A DNA stretch of 64,000 nt from Trifolium pratense (lineage: Eukaryota > Streptophyta > Magnoliopsida > Fabales > Fabaceae). Within the stretch, counting starts at the first letter, position 1, and each line of letters begins with the position of its first letter. A program made the translations under genes and the position numbers. Below the pieces are notes generated by a model. The model made no database searches. It was not told the origin of the DNA and saw only the letters and a list, made by a program, of their open reading frames with translations. The stretch lies in contig NC_060061.1 in NCBI RefSeq assembly GCF_020283565.1, positions 46,785,362 through 46,849,361 on the forward strand, written 5' to 3'. Positions 44,081-56,861 of this stretch are shown here, one piece after another.

Positions 44081-44665
44081 CATATGAAAAACAATATATA
44101 TAATTGAAACCTGCAATTCACTTCAATTGAATTGAAATATGTAATTTGCTTACTCCCTTTTATCCATAAAGATTATCTTTTTAATTATTAAGAAGAGAAC
44201 CAGTGATATGGAAAGTTGGAGACAATGAAAAATAATAGAGTATGAATGAGAGGAATAAGATGAAAGGGGTAGTGTAGTGTGGAAAGGAAAAAAAGTCATG
44301 TGGTATTTAAAATGAATCTCTTTAAATGTTGTTTGGGTGATTTTCTTTTATTTGTCAAAATTATTTTCGATTTGAAACATAGAAACTGATTTTGTGAGAA
44401 GTGAGAAAGGTTGAAGAAGAGTAAAGGAAAGAGACATGTGACTCATTAAAAGAGATTTTTTAATGTGTACCATTTATTTACATCTGATGGTTGTGGTTTA
44501 TTCCTCTCATATCTCATTATAACTACTCCTCTCATCTTAGTAAAAAAAAAAAAAAAACTACTCCTCTCATGTGAAAGCTCCCTTTAAAACTATATATATA
44601 TACTTAAGACATGATGGTTCACTTTAAAATTTTGTATTTGCATTGTTAAAATTATATGAAAAAAA

Positions 44666-45060
44666 TGGGTGTGTTTGGTAAGTCCAATAAGCTAGCTTAT
44701 AGTTTATTGGATTAGCTTATAAGCTTGTTTGAAGAAAAAAAAATGTTTGGTAAAAAGTTTTTCTCACGAGCTTATAGCTTTTTTTGAGATGTTATTTCAA
44801 GTAGTGTTTGAACTTATAGCTTATAGCTTATAGCTTATTACAGTTTTTTCCATTTTTAACCTTTAATTTAATTTTATTATTTTTTATAAAATAAAAAACT
44901 ACCCACTAAAAAAAACTACTCACTACATATAAATGTCTCTTTTATGTCTTTTTATATTTATCAATTATTTAAAAAACTAATTTTACCAAGCACTTTAATT
45001 TCAATCGGCTAGCTTTTCAGCTATAAGCTAGCTTATAGCTTAATTTTACCAAACAGAACC
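44666..45060. mobile_element. MITE with GTTTGGTAA-type ends
   Basis: Left end GGGTGTGTTTGGTAA and right end TTACCAAACAGAACC are inverted repeats. AGCTTATAGCTTATAG motifs recur inside in both orientations. An inverted copy of the flanking DNA at 45371-45436 lacks this insertion, which supports mobility. No direct target duplication is evident; extra A residues lie at the left junction. Confidence 0.75.
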
Positions 45061-45370
45061 ATAGTTTATACGAAGAAAACTCTTTTTTTTTTCTTTTTTT
45101 TTTCTAAATGATAATATTGTAAAAATTTTGCTATTTAGTCACAATCTATTAACCACGGTTATTTGAATCGTGGATAAAGAACTTCATTTGCCATGGTATG
45201 GTTTAGTCGTGACTAAAATTTAATCTAATGTCACTTATTAGGCTTGACAACTACTTTGTTGTTGGCTTCCATTGTCAGCACAACATAGAGTTTAATATGC
45301 CCGTCTGTCTAATCTAATATACCTTGTGGGATTAAGGTCAAAGAGTTTTATCATTTATAAAAATAAAAAT

Positions 45371-45436
45371 AAAAGAGTTTTCTTCGTATAAACTATATTT
45401 CATATAATTTTAACAATGTAAATACAAAATTTTAAA
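45371..45436. repeat. Inverted copy of the MITE flanks, without the MITE
   Basis: On the minus strand it reads from TTTTAAAATTTTGTATTT through TTAAAATTATATGAAATATAGTTTATACGAAGAAAACTC-like sequence, joining without a gap the two flanks found at about 44623-44657 and 45061-45082. Confidence 0.85.
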
Positions 45437-45893
45437 AATATTATATGATTTCAAAATATTATATTTAAAAAAGTTCGGGAAGCATAAATTACTATTTTTA
45501 ATAAACAAACATAATAATATATATATATATAATCAAACTCACATTGACATATAAAAGTATTTGTATAGTCAAAATAAATATAAAAGTATTTGTCGTAATA
45601 AATTTTATATAGAGTGAAGATTCATTTCGGTCCTTCTTAAATTTCAAACGGGATAATTCAGTTATGACAAAAGTAAAACTCAAAATTAATGCATGACATT
45701 TTCATATTGAAGACAAACTAGTCATTGATACATTATAATAAATGGACTAATTTGTGTTTTATTTTTTTGAGAGACTTTAATTGTTCTATCAGAAATTTGT
45801 GACAGATCAAAATGAATCTTCACTCATTTTATAAAATATATTTGAAAGGAAAAATGTATCGATAATCATAGCACTAAAAGTCATTTTATAATA

Positions 45894-46088
45894 TTGTATT
45901 TGAAAGCGAATAAATGTATGCATAACTTTTCTGCTGTGGAAGGCGAAGTAGTGACTATTTTGGAGGCTATGCATGAAACCATCTCAAGAGGATGGTCCAA
46001 TATTATATTTAAAAGCGACTCCAAGGTTGTGGTAGACACCGTACATGCATCAGAGAATAGAATGTACAAGAATTTAAGTATTTTATAG
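45894..46088 (+). pseudogene. RNase H-like (RVT_3) fragment
   Basis: A 64-codon frame with AVEGEVVTILEAMHETISRGW and IIFKSDSKVVVDTVH, matching the acidic helix and the (ES/DS) strand of plant RNase H-like domains. The N-terminal and C-terminal parts are missing. It is unrelated in position to the fragment at 22446-22783. Confidence 0.6.
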
Positions 46089-46134
46089 GATAGAAAAAGA
46101 GGAATATATTAGACTTTATTCATTTGAATATACA

Positions 46135-46205
46135 ATAGATTAACTTTTCAACCATAAGTTCTATAAGCTATTTTTTCAGCTTATAAGCTTAATTTTACCA
46201 AACAT
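46135..46205. repeat. Fragment of the AGCTTATAAGCT MITE family
   Basis: TTCTATAAGCTATTTTTTCAGCTTATAAGCTTAATTTTACCAAACA matches one end of the MITE at 44666-45060. It lies about 120 bases upstream of the ARPC1 start codon. Confidence 0.55.
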
Positions 46206-46323
46206 TGTCTTCCTATCACGCGAAGCACTACGTATAGTCTTTGCTTGTTGTGTAGCATACCCAATCAACCAACCAACCAACCCATCAGATCTCATTCTGT
46301 TGGATTCACCAGAGAAGACAAAA

Positions 46324-49301
46324 ATGGCGGTGATTTCTGTTCACCAATTCGCGCAATGCATCACCTGCCACGCTTGGAGCCCCGATCGATCCAGTAATCA
46401 CTCTTATCTTCTCAATTCTCCTTCATTCCTTTCGTTTCTGATTTCAACCTAGTTTGTTTTGTTGTTTTTGGTGGATTCTGAAGGCTTGATGTACTTTTAT
46501 AGATGCGATTATGATTGGATCTAAGTTCTTGTTTTTTGTTTTAAGCTTTTTATTTTGAATCAAATGAAGTATATTGTTCGTGATGCTGGTGATCTTCGTG
46601 TGTTAAGTATTCACATGTTTTTGTTTTTTATTTATGCGGTGTTTGGATTCATAGATATTAGATAAAACTGTTCAGTGTTAGTAGAAAGTGAAAGATGTGT
46701 AATTCGTGTGATCGTTTTGAAAATGTGTTTAATTGATTTTGATTCTTTGTGTTTGTTTGATTTGAATTGGTCTATTGCGGTATTTGAAGTTTGCACAAAC
46801 TAGTGTGCTTTCTAATGTTAGGAGAATGATATGGTTGAAGGAGGAACTTAGACGTGATTAAGAGGGCGTTTGGATAAACTGCTTGGTTAAGTGCTTCTTG
46901 TATAAGCTATTTTTACCATCAAAGAGATTATAGGGTAAACTCTTACATAAGCTTAGTGTAAGCCATTTATGAAAATTAGACAAAAATAGCTTATGGACAT
47001 ATCATAAGGCATGTTTATAAGCTTTTTCAAACATTTATGTAAATGTTTATGTTAGATAAGTCCAATAAGCTCTTCCAAATACACCCTAGATTATTGTTCA
47101 TGGAAATGTAGGAGAACTTGAGTGAGAGAAAGGTGCTAGAAGTTGCAGTCCTGAAGTGAAGCAGTGTGTAAGATCATAATGCATGCATATAATGTGCATT
47201 GGGAAATATTTGGATGAAAAAGGAGAGGGAAGAACATAGTTATCAAATTTGTGCAACCCCCACTTTCAATATTGGCACCTATTCATGGTGCTTGTTCTCC
47301 CATTGTGAACAGGGGAGGAGAAAAGGCCTTTCTTTTTTTTTTGTCAAGTAGCGTAGTGGCAAAAATTCCACCTTTAAGGTGGATAAGTGGGATGACTGGG
47401 GTTCGAACCCAGGCCCCCTGCATATATAATGCAATGTCCTACAAACTGAGGTAAGCTCACGGGACAAAAGGCCTTTCTTTCTGACTCCACAGCTTTTGCC
47501 TATATAGCCATTAGCTAGAGTAGAAAAAATTAAAAGATTTGATCTGTGAGAGTTGCAATGAGGAGTGCCTTTCAAAGTCCGTCCAGGAAGGAAAAACAAA
47601 CTAGTAAATGCATTAATTATCAATGCTTTAAATGCATTACTACATTAAAATTTAAACAATATGTGTTGTGTATATATTACTAGGTAAGTAAAACCTCACC
47701 TTCCTCGGGCTTAGGCCCTCTTTTTTATTAAAAAAAAAAAGAAGCTCTGCATGGGGGAGGGGTTCGAACTTGAGATTCTCCTTTTATTCACCTCAAGGGG
47801 TGAATTGCTAGCCACTAGACTACTTGTGACAAAAAAAGAAGTAAAACCTCTGCAAACCATATATTTCACAAGTAATGTTTCCTGCTACATACCCGTTCCC
47901 ATACCGAAAAGGGTTGCATATTATGTAATTTGGTAATTATGGCATTATGCAGAAGAAATTGGAAAGTTAAGCAATAGGTTTCTTTCCTTTTGTTTGGATG
48001 GGATTACAATGTTCATAAAAGCGTAGTTTTGGAACATCCCACTTTTTGTCCCCTTATTTCATAAATCTCTCAAAATAAGAGAGGGAGCATACTCTGCCTT
48101 TCTACTGTAATCTCTTCCATCCAAACATACCCAGCTAATATAGTTAACTGAGAAGAATGAAGACCTACATTAATTATGTGGTTTTATTTGTTGTTATGAA
48201 TGTCAATTATTTTCTTAACACCACATGTTTACCCTCTTTTAAAATGGCAAAAAGTTATTGGAAATATGTCCAAATAGTGAACCAAGTGATGTTTTCATCA
48301 TGTATATTGTTCCTATATATCAACTTTTGTTTCTGGATTAAATCAAATATGATACATGAAATATGTAGTCAATATAGGCTGTTGGAATTTTTGTCCCAAT
48401 TTGCAAAATGATGGGACTTGGCAAGGAAAGGCTCGTCCTATATATCAGCTTCCCCTCTACTTAATATTTTCTGATATTTAGTTGCATATTGATCATGTGT
48501 TAATATTTATTGCAAGTCGTTGCTTTAGAACCAAATTTAGGACTTGGCAAGGAAAGGTCGTCTAATTGGGGAAATAATCGAGACATTTAAGTTCTTACTC
48601 CCTCCGGTCACTATTATAAGAAAAAACACATTTTTTACGTTCATTGAAAAAGTAATGTATATGGTCTATATTATTGACTAGATAAATTACTTTTTGAATG
48701 AATCTAAAAAGTGATTTTTTGCTTATAATAGTGACCGGAGGGAGTATTTTTTATTTGTCACTATCATTATCCTCATTTGTTCTGTTTAATGAATATAATA
48801 TTCTAATATTTGAACATTTTATATATCATAGTAAGTACTTAGTTGACGAATACAGTTTGAATCTTACTATAACAAAACCAGCTTTTGTCATCTTAAAGGT
48901 ACATTACGACATCTCATAAGAGTTCTTCAAATATTATAATACAGTTACATCCTTTTGTAGTGGTCGCATTTTGTCCAAACAATAATGAAGTTCACATCTA
49001 TCGATTGGTTGAAGACAAATGGGAAAAGGTTCATGTTCTTCAAAAGGTACACTGCTAGTTTTCTGTTTTCTCTCTCTTTTCTTCAAAAGACAAATGAGCA
49101 CAGTTTGACAAGATTTAAAGTGATATTTTAGGCACTTATGAGTTAATTAAGAACCTTTAAAGTGCTTGGACAGGCAGTAAATGAATGCAAACATTTCTGC
49201 AATAAGTTGTACTATACTTTTCTATGAATTATAATTCAAGTCTACCAGCATGCAATTTTATTAATTCTATCATTTTTGCACACTTCCTTGCCCCCCCCCC
49301 C

Positions 49302-49337
<36 letters not shown>

Positions 49338-52300
49338 TACGTGAATGGGATTGGAAGGCAGTTTGAAACTCTTTGACTTTCAATTGTGATTTTTACAAGC
49401 TTGATGCCAATACTAAGATGATTGTTTTTTTTTTTTCCCGATGCACTTCTGTTTATAATGATGATGAAACAACTTATTTGGTTGGAGATTTTCTGATAGC
49501 TTCTAAGCAAGTATGAAACTCATTGAATTGTCCAATTATGATTTTTACAGCCCTGATGTGAATATGATCATAATTTTTTTTTTCTTGATGTATTTCTGTT
49601 TAAAATGAAACAACTATTTTGGTTGGAGATTTTATGTTAGTTTCTAAGCAATTTCTTTGTTTTTTATACAGCATGACCAGTTAATTTCTGGGATTGACTG
49701 GAGTGCAAGATCAAATAAAATAGTTACTGCATCCCATGACCGGAATTCGTGAGTGCCTGTGTGGATTTTGAACATTGAACTTTTCACCCTTCTCTTTTAT
49801 ACGTTGTTATTGATTGCGAATTACACAATTTAAATACAAACCATGTGTTGTCTTAGGTATGTTTGGAACCTTGAAGGATCAGAGTGGGTGCCAACTCTTG
49901 TTATCCTTAGGCTAAACCGTGCTGCTCTTTGTGTTCAATGGAGTCCAAAAGGTATGATTGTATGAAGCACATCGTCATGTCCTAGTTCCTCTTTGTTTCC
50001 CTTTACATCAAGAATATGAGTAATTTTAAACTTATGATTTGTGCCTGCCTTTTAGAATTAAATTAACATATTTATGGTGTCTAAGTTATCTAAGAATTCA
50101 AATCAAATGAATACGAGTGAAATCTGTTTCTTTCCCCCCTTTTCCGTGTTGGATTACACTTAGTGGATGTGTTGGAAGGGGTAACAAGGGCTATGAGGCT
50201 ACCATAAGAGAACTTTAGCTAATCCCTTGTCATGCTTGTTTGATGCAATTTTATATTTGATCTTTTTTATAACTAGCCGAAGTCTTTTAAGTCTTTGGTG
50301 TAACTGTAATATAAATTTCGGGGATTTGATCTTCTACTAGGCCGAATAATTGTTTAAATATTTACTTTTGATTATCCCAAGAAATTACTGTTATTATTAT
50401 TATTATTATCATCATCTTTATCCTCTCGAAGTTATATGGTTCTGATGCATTGCTGAATTCTGTTTTGATAGAAAACAAGTTTGCAGTGGGAAGTGGAGCC
50501 AAAACAGTTTGTATATGCTATTATGAGCAGGAAAACAACTGGTATGTGAGCGTTTTCTTGCACTTTATTTCCCAAGTTTATTTGTATCCTGGCAATATTG
50601 TGCCTAGTTCGTGTTTGAACTCTGGATCCACCATAGAACTTCTTTGACCGTAGTTTTGAGTCTTGACTGTATTGAAGTGTGTTATGACAGAAGTATATCA
50701 TGTCAAATAGCCTAATATATGTATGCTGATTTTTTATTGGTTTGCAAGTTACCATCCAAATTAATGTTTTATCAGTGGAGTATCTATTAGCACGCTCTTA
50801 AACGTTGACCTTGATTATACTTAACCGTTCAAATTCATGAGGTATAGCAGATAAAAATATTTATTTTTCAGAAAAGTTAAGTATTTTGAGACCGAGTCAC
50901 TGAGTGGCTCGAATTCAACATTGAGAACCTTTTTCTACAAAATCAAAACATGGACGTTTTTTCAGATTTAAGGAATTTCCTCAGATTTAAGGAATATCAA
51001 AATATGATTTTCTTGTTCAACATTACTTTTTTATCAAGTTAAGTGTAGGCATATTGATCATGTTGAGAATGTGACCGAAGAAAATAGAGACGAGATATTA
51101 ATGAAGAATCTTATGGACCATTGTGATGAGAAATTAATGGATCATCTAGATGACAAGAAAGTTTTTATGTTAACAACAACGTCAATCATTTTAGAAATCT
51201 ATATGCTGTCTGTATTGACACTGATTTCAATTGCTTTATGTCGTTAATTATTTGTGGCTTTTAAAACTTGTAATGTTACCTTTGTTCAATTCATGTTCGA
51301 TCATTTAAGACTTGCCGTTTCACTTTAGTCATTTGTTTATTTGAGACTTATGTTTGTTTAAGATTTGTCACCATACATTTTAGTTCATTTGATGTTTGAT
51401 ATATTCGTGCACAATAAGCCGATGCTCTGGATTTTAGAATGAAGGCAGCATGGTTGTGTGCACGGAAATTGATCTCTTTAGGTCCGCATGTCTGTTCTCT
51501 CTGATCCTTGATTTGATTTGAGGGCCTGGTAACGACCTACATTTTTTTCAATATTTATTTTCATTTAAAAAAAGACTTGTTGATATTGGTTAAGACTTGT
51601 TATGGGTAATTAATTTTCCATTTCATATCTCCGACATTATTTTAGCATGTGAAAATTTTAATTTTATTTATAAGTTATGGCAGACCATGAGTTCAACTGT
51701 ACCAACCTGTTGAGTGGGTTGGGTTGGATTATGTAGAAGAAAACATATTTACCCATCCTGGACCAGTCCAATCCACTGCTTTGATGAGCAGGTTGGGTCC
51801 AAAATATCCTTAACTCAATCTAACCCGTAAAATAAAAATCTCTAGTTGATATAAATAGAATACAAGTCTAAAATTTTAAAATAACTCATTGGCTTCTATT
51901 TAATTGTTTGTTTTATATATTTGTATTACCTCTGCAGGTGGGTTAGCAAACTTATCAGGAAAAGACACGATTCTTCGGTGACAAGTGTTTCATGGCATCC
52001 CGATAATGTTGGTATTCTAACTCAATTATATATATTTTCAATAGAATCAGAGTGTTTCTTACTTGTTTTTAGTAGTAGTCATTTTTATGTTATATCAGCT
52101 ACTAGGATGCACTTGCTTGGTGTGTTGCAAATTCTCTGTAATGATAATGATTGATAAATTTTGTTTATCGCGAGTAAAGAATGAAAGTTACCCTATATAT
52201 TTTAGAATATTTTTTTTTTATATATACCCTATATTTTAGAATGAAATCCTTATTTCCAAATTTTCTTGACCCTGAATGTTTTAAATGGATAATGTTTGAC

Positions 52301-55300
52301 CTGTGACTGAGAAGCCTGGATACATAGATACGTAAAATTATAAAAATTCAAGATACATTAACAAATTTATTCATATATGTATAGAGAGACATTTTATAAC
52401 CTAAATACTTAATGTTTGTGCAGTGAAGTTCACATTGCTAATTGCTTATTAGTACATAAATTTATCAATATTCAATTACAAAAATGTACTTGATACCTGT
52501 GGTCAGAAAAAGTAGGGATAGCTTGTGTTTGTTTTCAAGTTTGCTACCTTTTCACCACGTGTTAACATGAAACTTCTAGTCGTAGTTTGGCAATGACGGT
52601 GGGTTCAATGTCCAATTGGCTGCAGTTCCAAGGACATAGATGATTACATGCCTTTCTCCAACCTATATCAAAATATATTCTTTCTAATATGAATTTAGTA
52701 TGATGTAAGGAAGATGTGAGTATCCAGATGACAATTGTGTCTATAGTTGGTAAGAGGTGTCAAAAGATGAATAAGCGAAAATATTTTTAAAATGAATTAA
52801 AATATTTATTGGATAATTTCTGGGTACACATCAGAAATTATCAAACTCATTGGCATTGAATACATGTCGGACACTGATACTTCGCTATTTTTGAAGTATC
52901 TGCTCTTCACGATAAAATGCTACGTGATAGTTTATTAAAATATATTTTGCTGGATTATATAAGAATATAAAATTTGCCACATTGTTTTTCTTTTAACTGC
53001 AGAATCTTCTTGCAACAACATCCACAGATGGGAAGTGCCGAGTATTTTCCACCTTTATAAAAGGTGTAGATGCAAAGAATGATAATAAGAAGTAAGAACT
53101 GTGAATGTGGTTGACCTTTCTCTTTATTTTCAAGATTATGTCATGTTATTGATGTTTACATGTCGAATTGGCACAGGGATTCCAAAAAGAGTACTTCATC
53201 TGATTTGAAATTTGGAGAGGTTCTGTTTTAACTCATCCTCATGTGATTTCTTGATTTTGTTTCTATGCTTCACGAATAATAAAATTTTATACACATTATA
53301 GTAAACACATTGCTTGTAATGTGAAGCATGTTATATATCCTTTGGATATATTTACCTGATTTCTGTTCAGTTTTCTGATTAACAAATTTTGTTCTATCTT
53401 CTAAAATTTTAAAAAAACAGAGAAAGGAATATAGAAATACCCGTTGGATCTGAGTAGCTTCTGCTTATATAGTCATTTTCTTTTTGTGCAACAGTTGATT
53501 GTTCAGCTTGATCTCTCATCATCTTGGACATTCGGAGTCAAGTGGTCACCAAGTGGCAATACTCTAGCTTATGTAGGTAAGAAAATTCTCTCCTCTGGCT
53601 GGTTTTATACTAGCTAAAATTATGGGTTCCACTTCCACCGATATGTTTCTTTTTTCATTTTTTTTACTTTCTAAAGTCAAGAGTTCGAGATTGCTTAATG
53701 TGGGTTCCCATTGAGGTTTAGTTGTCATCTATATGTTTATTAAAAGAATAATATTAAAGGTAAAAATGTATTGCTGCTTTTAAGCTTTCATGGTGTGCGA
53801 AATTTGATTAATTTATATTCACCCATTTGTATTCTTTTTAAATTATATTTGTAGTCATATTTCTAAAAGACCATGGAAACTTGTGGAAACATTGTATTTT
53901 GTTTGGTCTGTTTGTGGTTTTACTTGTGACCAACTGTATTTGTTGCTATTATACAGGTCATAATTCTATGATATATTTTGTTGATGATGTCGGTCCTTCT
54001 CCTTTGGCCCAGAATGTCGTGTTCCGTGATTTGCCTCTCCGTGATGTGGGTCAGCATCCACTCTTTCTGACCATTTAGTTTCTCATGGTCTTCTTTGCGG
54101 ATAATTGACTGATATTTTATGGAACTGGTGGATCACTATATGACTTGTTTTCAGGTATTATTTGTTTCTGAGAAAAGAGTAATAGGCGTGGGATTTGATT
54201 GTAACCCAATGGTTTTCGCTGCAGATGAAAGAGGAGTTTGGTATGTAACTTTTCAAATTTGTGTTTCTATGTTTTGGACCATGCCCAATCAATGTGGCTG
54301 GGTCAACTTGTTTTAAATTCTCTTTCCAGGTGGAAGAGAAGTGAGTATTTTGGTTCGGTATTAATTTTCCTTCTCTTTTGTTGTGTTTTTTCCTCTAGGG
54401 GTTTTGTCAGATATCTTGCGGAGCGGAAGACGGTATCATCTGGATCAAGATATGGCTCACAGGTAAACTACATTTCTTAAAGGGACTCTTCCATATACAG
54501 CTACAAGACACTTGAATGTCCAGTTAGAAATCAATTTCATTAAATCTTATGAATATCTAGTGTAAGAAAACGGAAGAGGTTGTGGCATGAAACTAGCTTG
54601 GATATAGAATTCCGTTCCTGATAAGCTTGACACTATGAAAGAATGTCGGGAAAAAAACTGTCAGCTCGAGGGGGGCATTAGTTCCATTTGGATGTCTAAT
54701 GAAGAGGCTCTAGTTATAACATTTAGCTAAACCCCACAATTACTATTTTTAAATAACCTATTATTTTTGCAATCAGAGATGCATGGATAAGAATAACTAG
54801 TTGTCATTTTTAAGGAAAATGAAATTATTTGGATAAAATGGGGAAGTACAAGTAGCAGAAGATATGATATCCTCTAAAACACATAATTCATGCTCCAATT
54901 CAAAATAATAACATGCTTGTAGTTGTTTTAGGTCTAACTAGTGAGTTGGGCACGTAAATTGATTCGTCTTTTTGCACTGTAAAAGCAAAAACATTGATTG
55001 CAAAGAAAGGTTCCAATGAAGGTGAACAGGTCCATGGTTAACTGTATACCTGCACATACTAGCTTCCTCATAATGTCATTGAAAACCACAATCTACTATT
55101 TCTTAACTTCAGGAGCACATGGCATGACTCAATTGAGGTTTAGCATTGTCTGGCCTTTAAACCTGAAACACCTTTATAGATCATCAATGGTTATTATATT
55201 TGGTTCTGCAGTTCAATTAAATGATGTTGATTCTTTTGTGTTCATCTTACCTTTCTTTCGTGGCTAAGCACATTGATGAGCATATGTTGTCTGGTTTTGA

Positions 55301-56196
55301 ATAGACTTTCTTTAATCCATGTCTTTACTCGGCTAATCATTTGAATAGACTTTCTTTAATCCTCGTCTTTATTTTGCTCTTTGTCTAATGTCTTGTTTTT
55401 CTTATTAATCAAAGTTCATATTTATTGCAAGAGTTTAATAATTATGTGTACAACTTTCTTACAGTACCAATGGTAATTAAATTCTTATTGTAATACAATT
55501 TTGACATATGTCAACTAGATCCAAAGCTTAATGAGTTATTAGTTGTAACTATTTCTGCTATGCATATCACATGTTTCTTTATTTTGTTCACTTGATGTTT
55601 ACTCTCTTAATCCCTTTTACCAAATTCTGTCTTTAATCAGTTCTCTGAAGCATTTGGCAAGTTTTATGGCCAATCCAAGCCTGGTGTGGGCAACGATGCT
55701 GTTGAAACTTCAAAAACACGTGGAGTAGTTCATGAGAACTGTATAAAGTATCTCTCTCTCTCTCTCTCTCTCTCTCTCATGATCTCGTACTCTTTCCTAC
55801 CATAGTTTTCAAATTGTTCAACGTCGTTGCTCATTTCCCCTTTTGTCAATGTTATTTGACATGCACCAAGCCACATCACAATGGATGAATCCTATTGACT
55901 CTGGGATTTTAGGAAACTTATGACTATATATACTGTTAATGACTGGTGTGGTTTTCGGCTTGTAGCTCTATCATACGTCTTGGGGAGCGTGGAATATTGA
56001 CAAGGCGTTTTAGCACATCAGGTTAGTGGTGGGAAGATAATTATCTGACATTATCTTATTTCTTGTGCTTGATTAATTTTCTTTTGCCGGTTTTGGCTAG
56101 CTGCTTTGGCTAATGACACTCCTTGATATTACAGGATTGGATGGCAGAATTGTTGTATGGGATTTGGAAAACGAGCAGGATCTATTGGAATTATAA
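46324..56196 (+). CDS. ARPC1: Actin-related protein 2/3 complex subunit 1 (ARPC1, WD40)
   Basis: Fifteen exons join in frame to 1,146 bases (381 residues): 46324-46393, 48961-49046, 49672-49748, 49857-49951, 50472-50541, 51938-52007, 53003-53091, 53177-53219, 53495-53576, 53957-54045, 54155-54240, 54399-54462, 55641-55747, 55966-56021 and 56135-56196, with GT-AG introns throughout. The product begins [20 protein letters not shown], the ARPC1 signature, and carries WD40 blades such as [40 protein letters not shown] and [11 protein letters not shown]. Length fits plant ARPC1 (about 378). The protein is the beta-propeller scaffold of the ARP2/3 complex, which nucleates branched actin filaments downstream of SCAR/WAVE and shapes trichomes, pavement cells and, in legumes, infection of root hairs. 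The exon 6 donor (AAT|GTTGGT) was chosen because it gives HPDNNLLATTS without a gap. Introns hold several transposons, a poly-C tract and a CT repeat. Confidence 0.95.
46863..47087. mobile_element. MITE in ARPC1 intron 1
   Basis: Ends AGGGCGTTTGGA and TCCAAATACACCCT are imperfect inverted repeats about 225 bases apart, with internal AGCTTATGGAC/TAAGCTTAGTG motifs that link it to the AGCTTATAAGCT family. Confidence 0.65.
47335..47465 (+). mobile_element. tRNA-derived SINE in ARPC1 intron 1
   Basis: TAGCGTAGTGGCAAAAATTCC (box A-like), GGGGTTCGAACCCAGG (box B) about 50 bases later, CTGCATATATAATGCAATGTCC, and AGGTAAGCTCACGGG. Same family as 40575-40700. Confidence 0.75.
47695..47832 (-). mobile_element. 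tRNA-derived SINE in ARPC1 intron 1, minus strand
   Basis: On the minus strand it has AGTAGTCTAGTGGCTAGCAA (box A-like) and CAAGTTCGAACCCCTCC (box B) and ends in a T-rich tail. The two SINEs in this intron lie in opposite orientations about 230 bases apart. Confidence 0.7.
48598..48744. mobile_element. Stowaway (Tc1/mariner) MITE in ARPC1 intron 1
   Basis: Inverted ends CTCCCTCCGGTCACTATTAT and ATAATAGTGACCGGAGGGAG match perfectly over 20 bases and are flanked by the TA target (48596-48597 and 48745-48746). Length 147 bases. The CTCCCTCCG terminus is diagnostic of Stowaway. Near-perfect ends imply a recent insertion. It lies about 215 bases before exon 2. Confidence 0.92.
49291..49336. repeat. 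Poly-C tract in ARPC1 intron 2
   Basis: 46 bases of C interrupted by one A (49302), with 34 uninterrupted C downstream. Exceptional in AT-rich plant DNA; the minus strand is poly-G. Confidence 0.97.
55749..55789. repeat. (CT)n microsatellite abutting an ARPC1 splice donor
   Basis: The exon 13 donor reads GTATCTCTCTCT, so the dinucleotide run begins three bases inside intron 13. Confidence 0.95.
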
Positions 56197-56860
56197 GCTC
56201 ATTAGTAAATTGTCCCATCTTGTGGGTAAAGTCTCTAATCGATATTGTCGCATTGTAGATTAATTTGGTTGTGAGTAATTGAACTTATTATCCATAATCG
56301 TTGCGATCAAGTTTGAAAGTGTCAGATATCAACCTCTGGATTGTGTTAACTTGTTTTCTTTTCTATATATTCGAACTATTGTGTAATTCCAAACAATGAA
56401 CCACTGGGGAAAATATGTAACTAGTGATAATAGAAATGGATCAGTTTCATATTTAGACTTTATGGAACACCAAAGTGTATTGAAGTTTATCCGTGAGAGG
56501 ACTTGTTCGACTCTGCAGATCGATGCTGATTAAACTTAGTTATGGCAGTAGCATGTTTCTGGTGCTTAAAATATTTAGAAATCCTCTTGTCAATCTTTGA
56601 TGCATATTGTTAATAACCTGGCAATGTCAGTAACAATTGTATGCTGCAGATTTTAATTTTTATACCAAAGAAAAAAGATATACGAGAATCTTATACAGTG
56701 ATTCTATTTATTAATCTTTTTGGTCGCAATATAGTGATTCTATTTTAAAATACAAAAATATGCATAAGCAAAGATTAATTCTCTCAAGCTCATGGAGCTT
56801 TGATAAACACACAAGCACCCCCTCAAAGAGAATAAAAGAACACGTAAATATATGTACTTC
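56197..56860. other. ARPC1 3' flank, no gene seen
   Basis: Probable 3' untranslated region and intergenic DNA. No clear AATAAA signal was singled out. Confidence 0.4.
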
Positions 56861-56861
56861 T

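Noticed and set aside
47279..47623. 114-codon minus-strand frame
   Set aside because: It runs antisense across a SINE in ARPC1 intron 1; there is no independent support.
49229..49510. 93-codon minus-strand frame with a poly-Gly run
   Set aside because: The Gly run is the poly-C tract read on the other strand within an ARPC1 intron.
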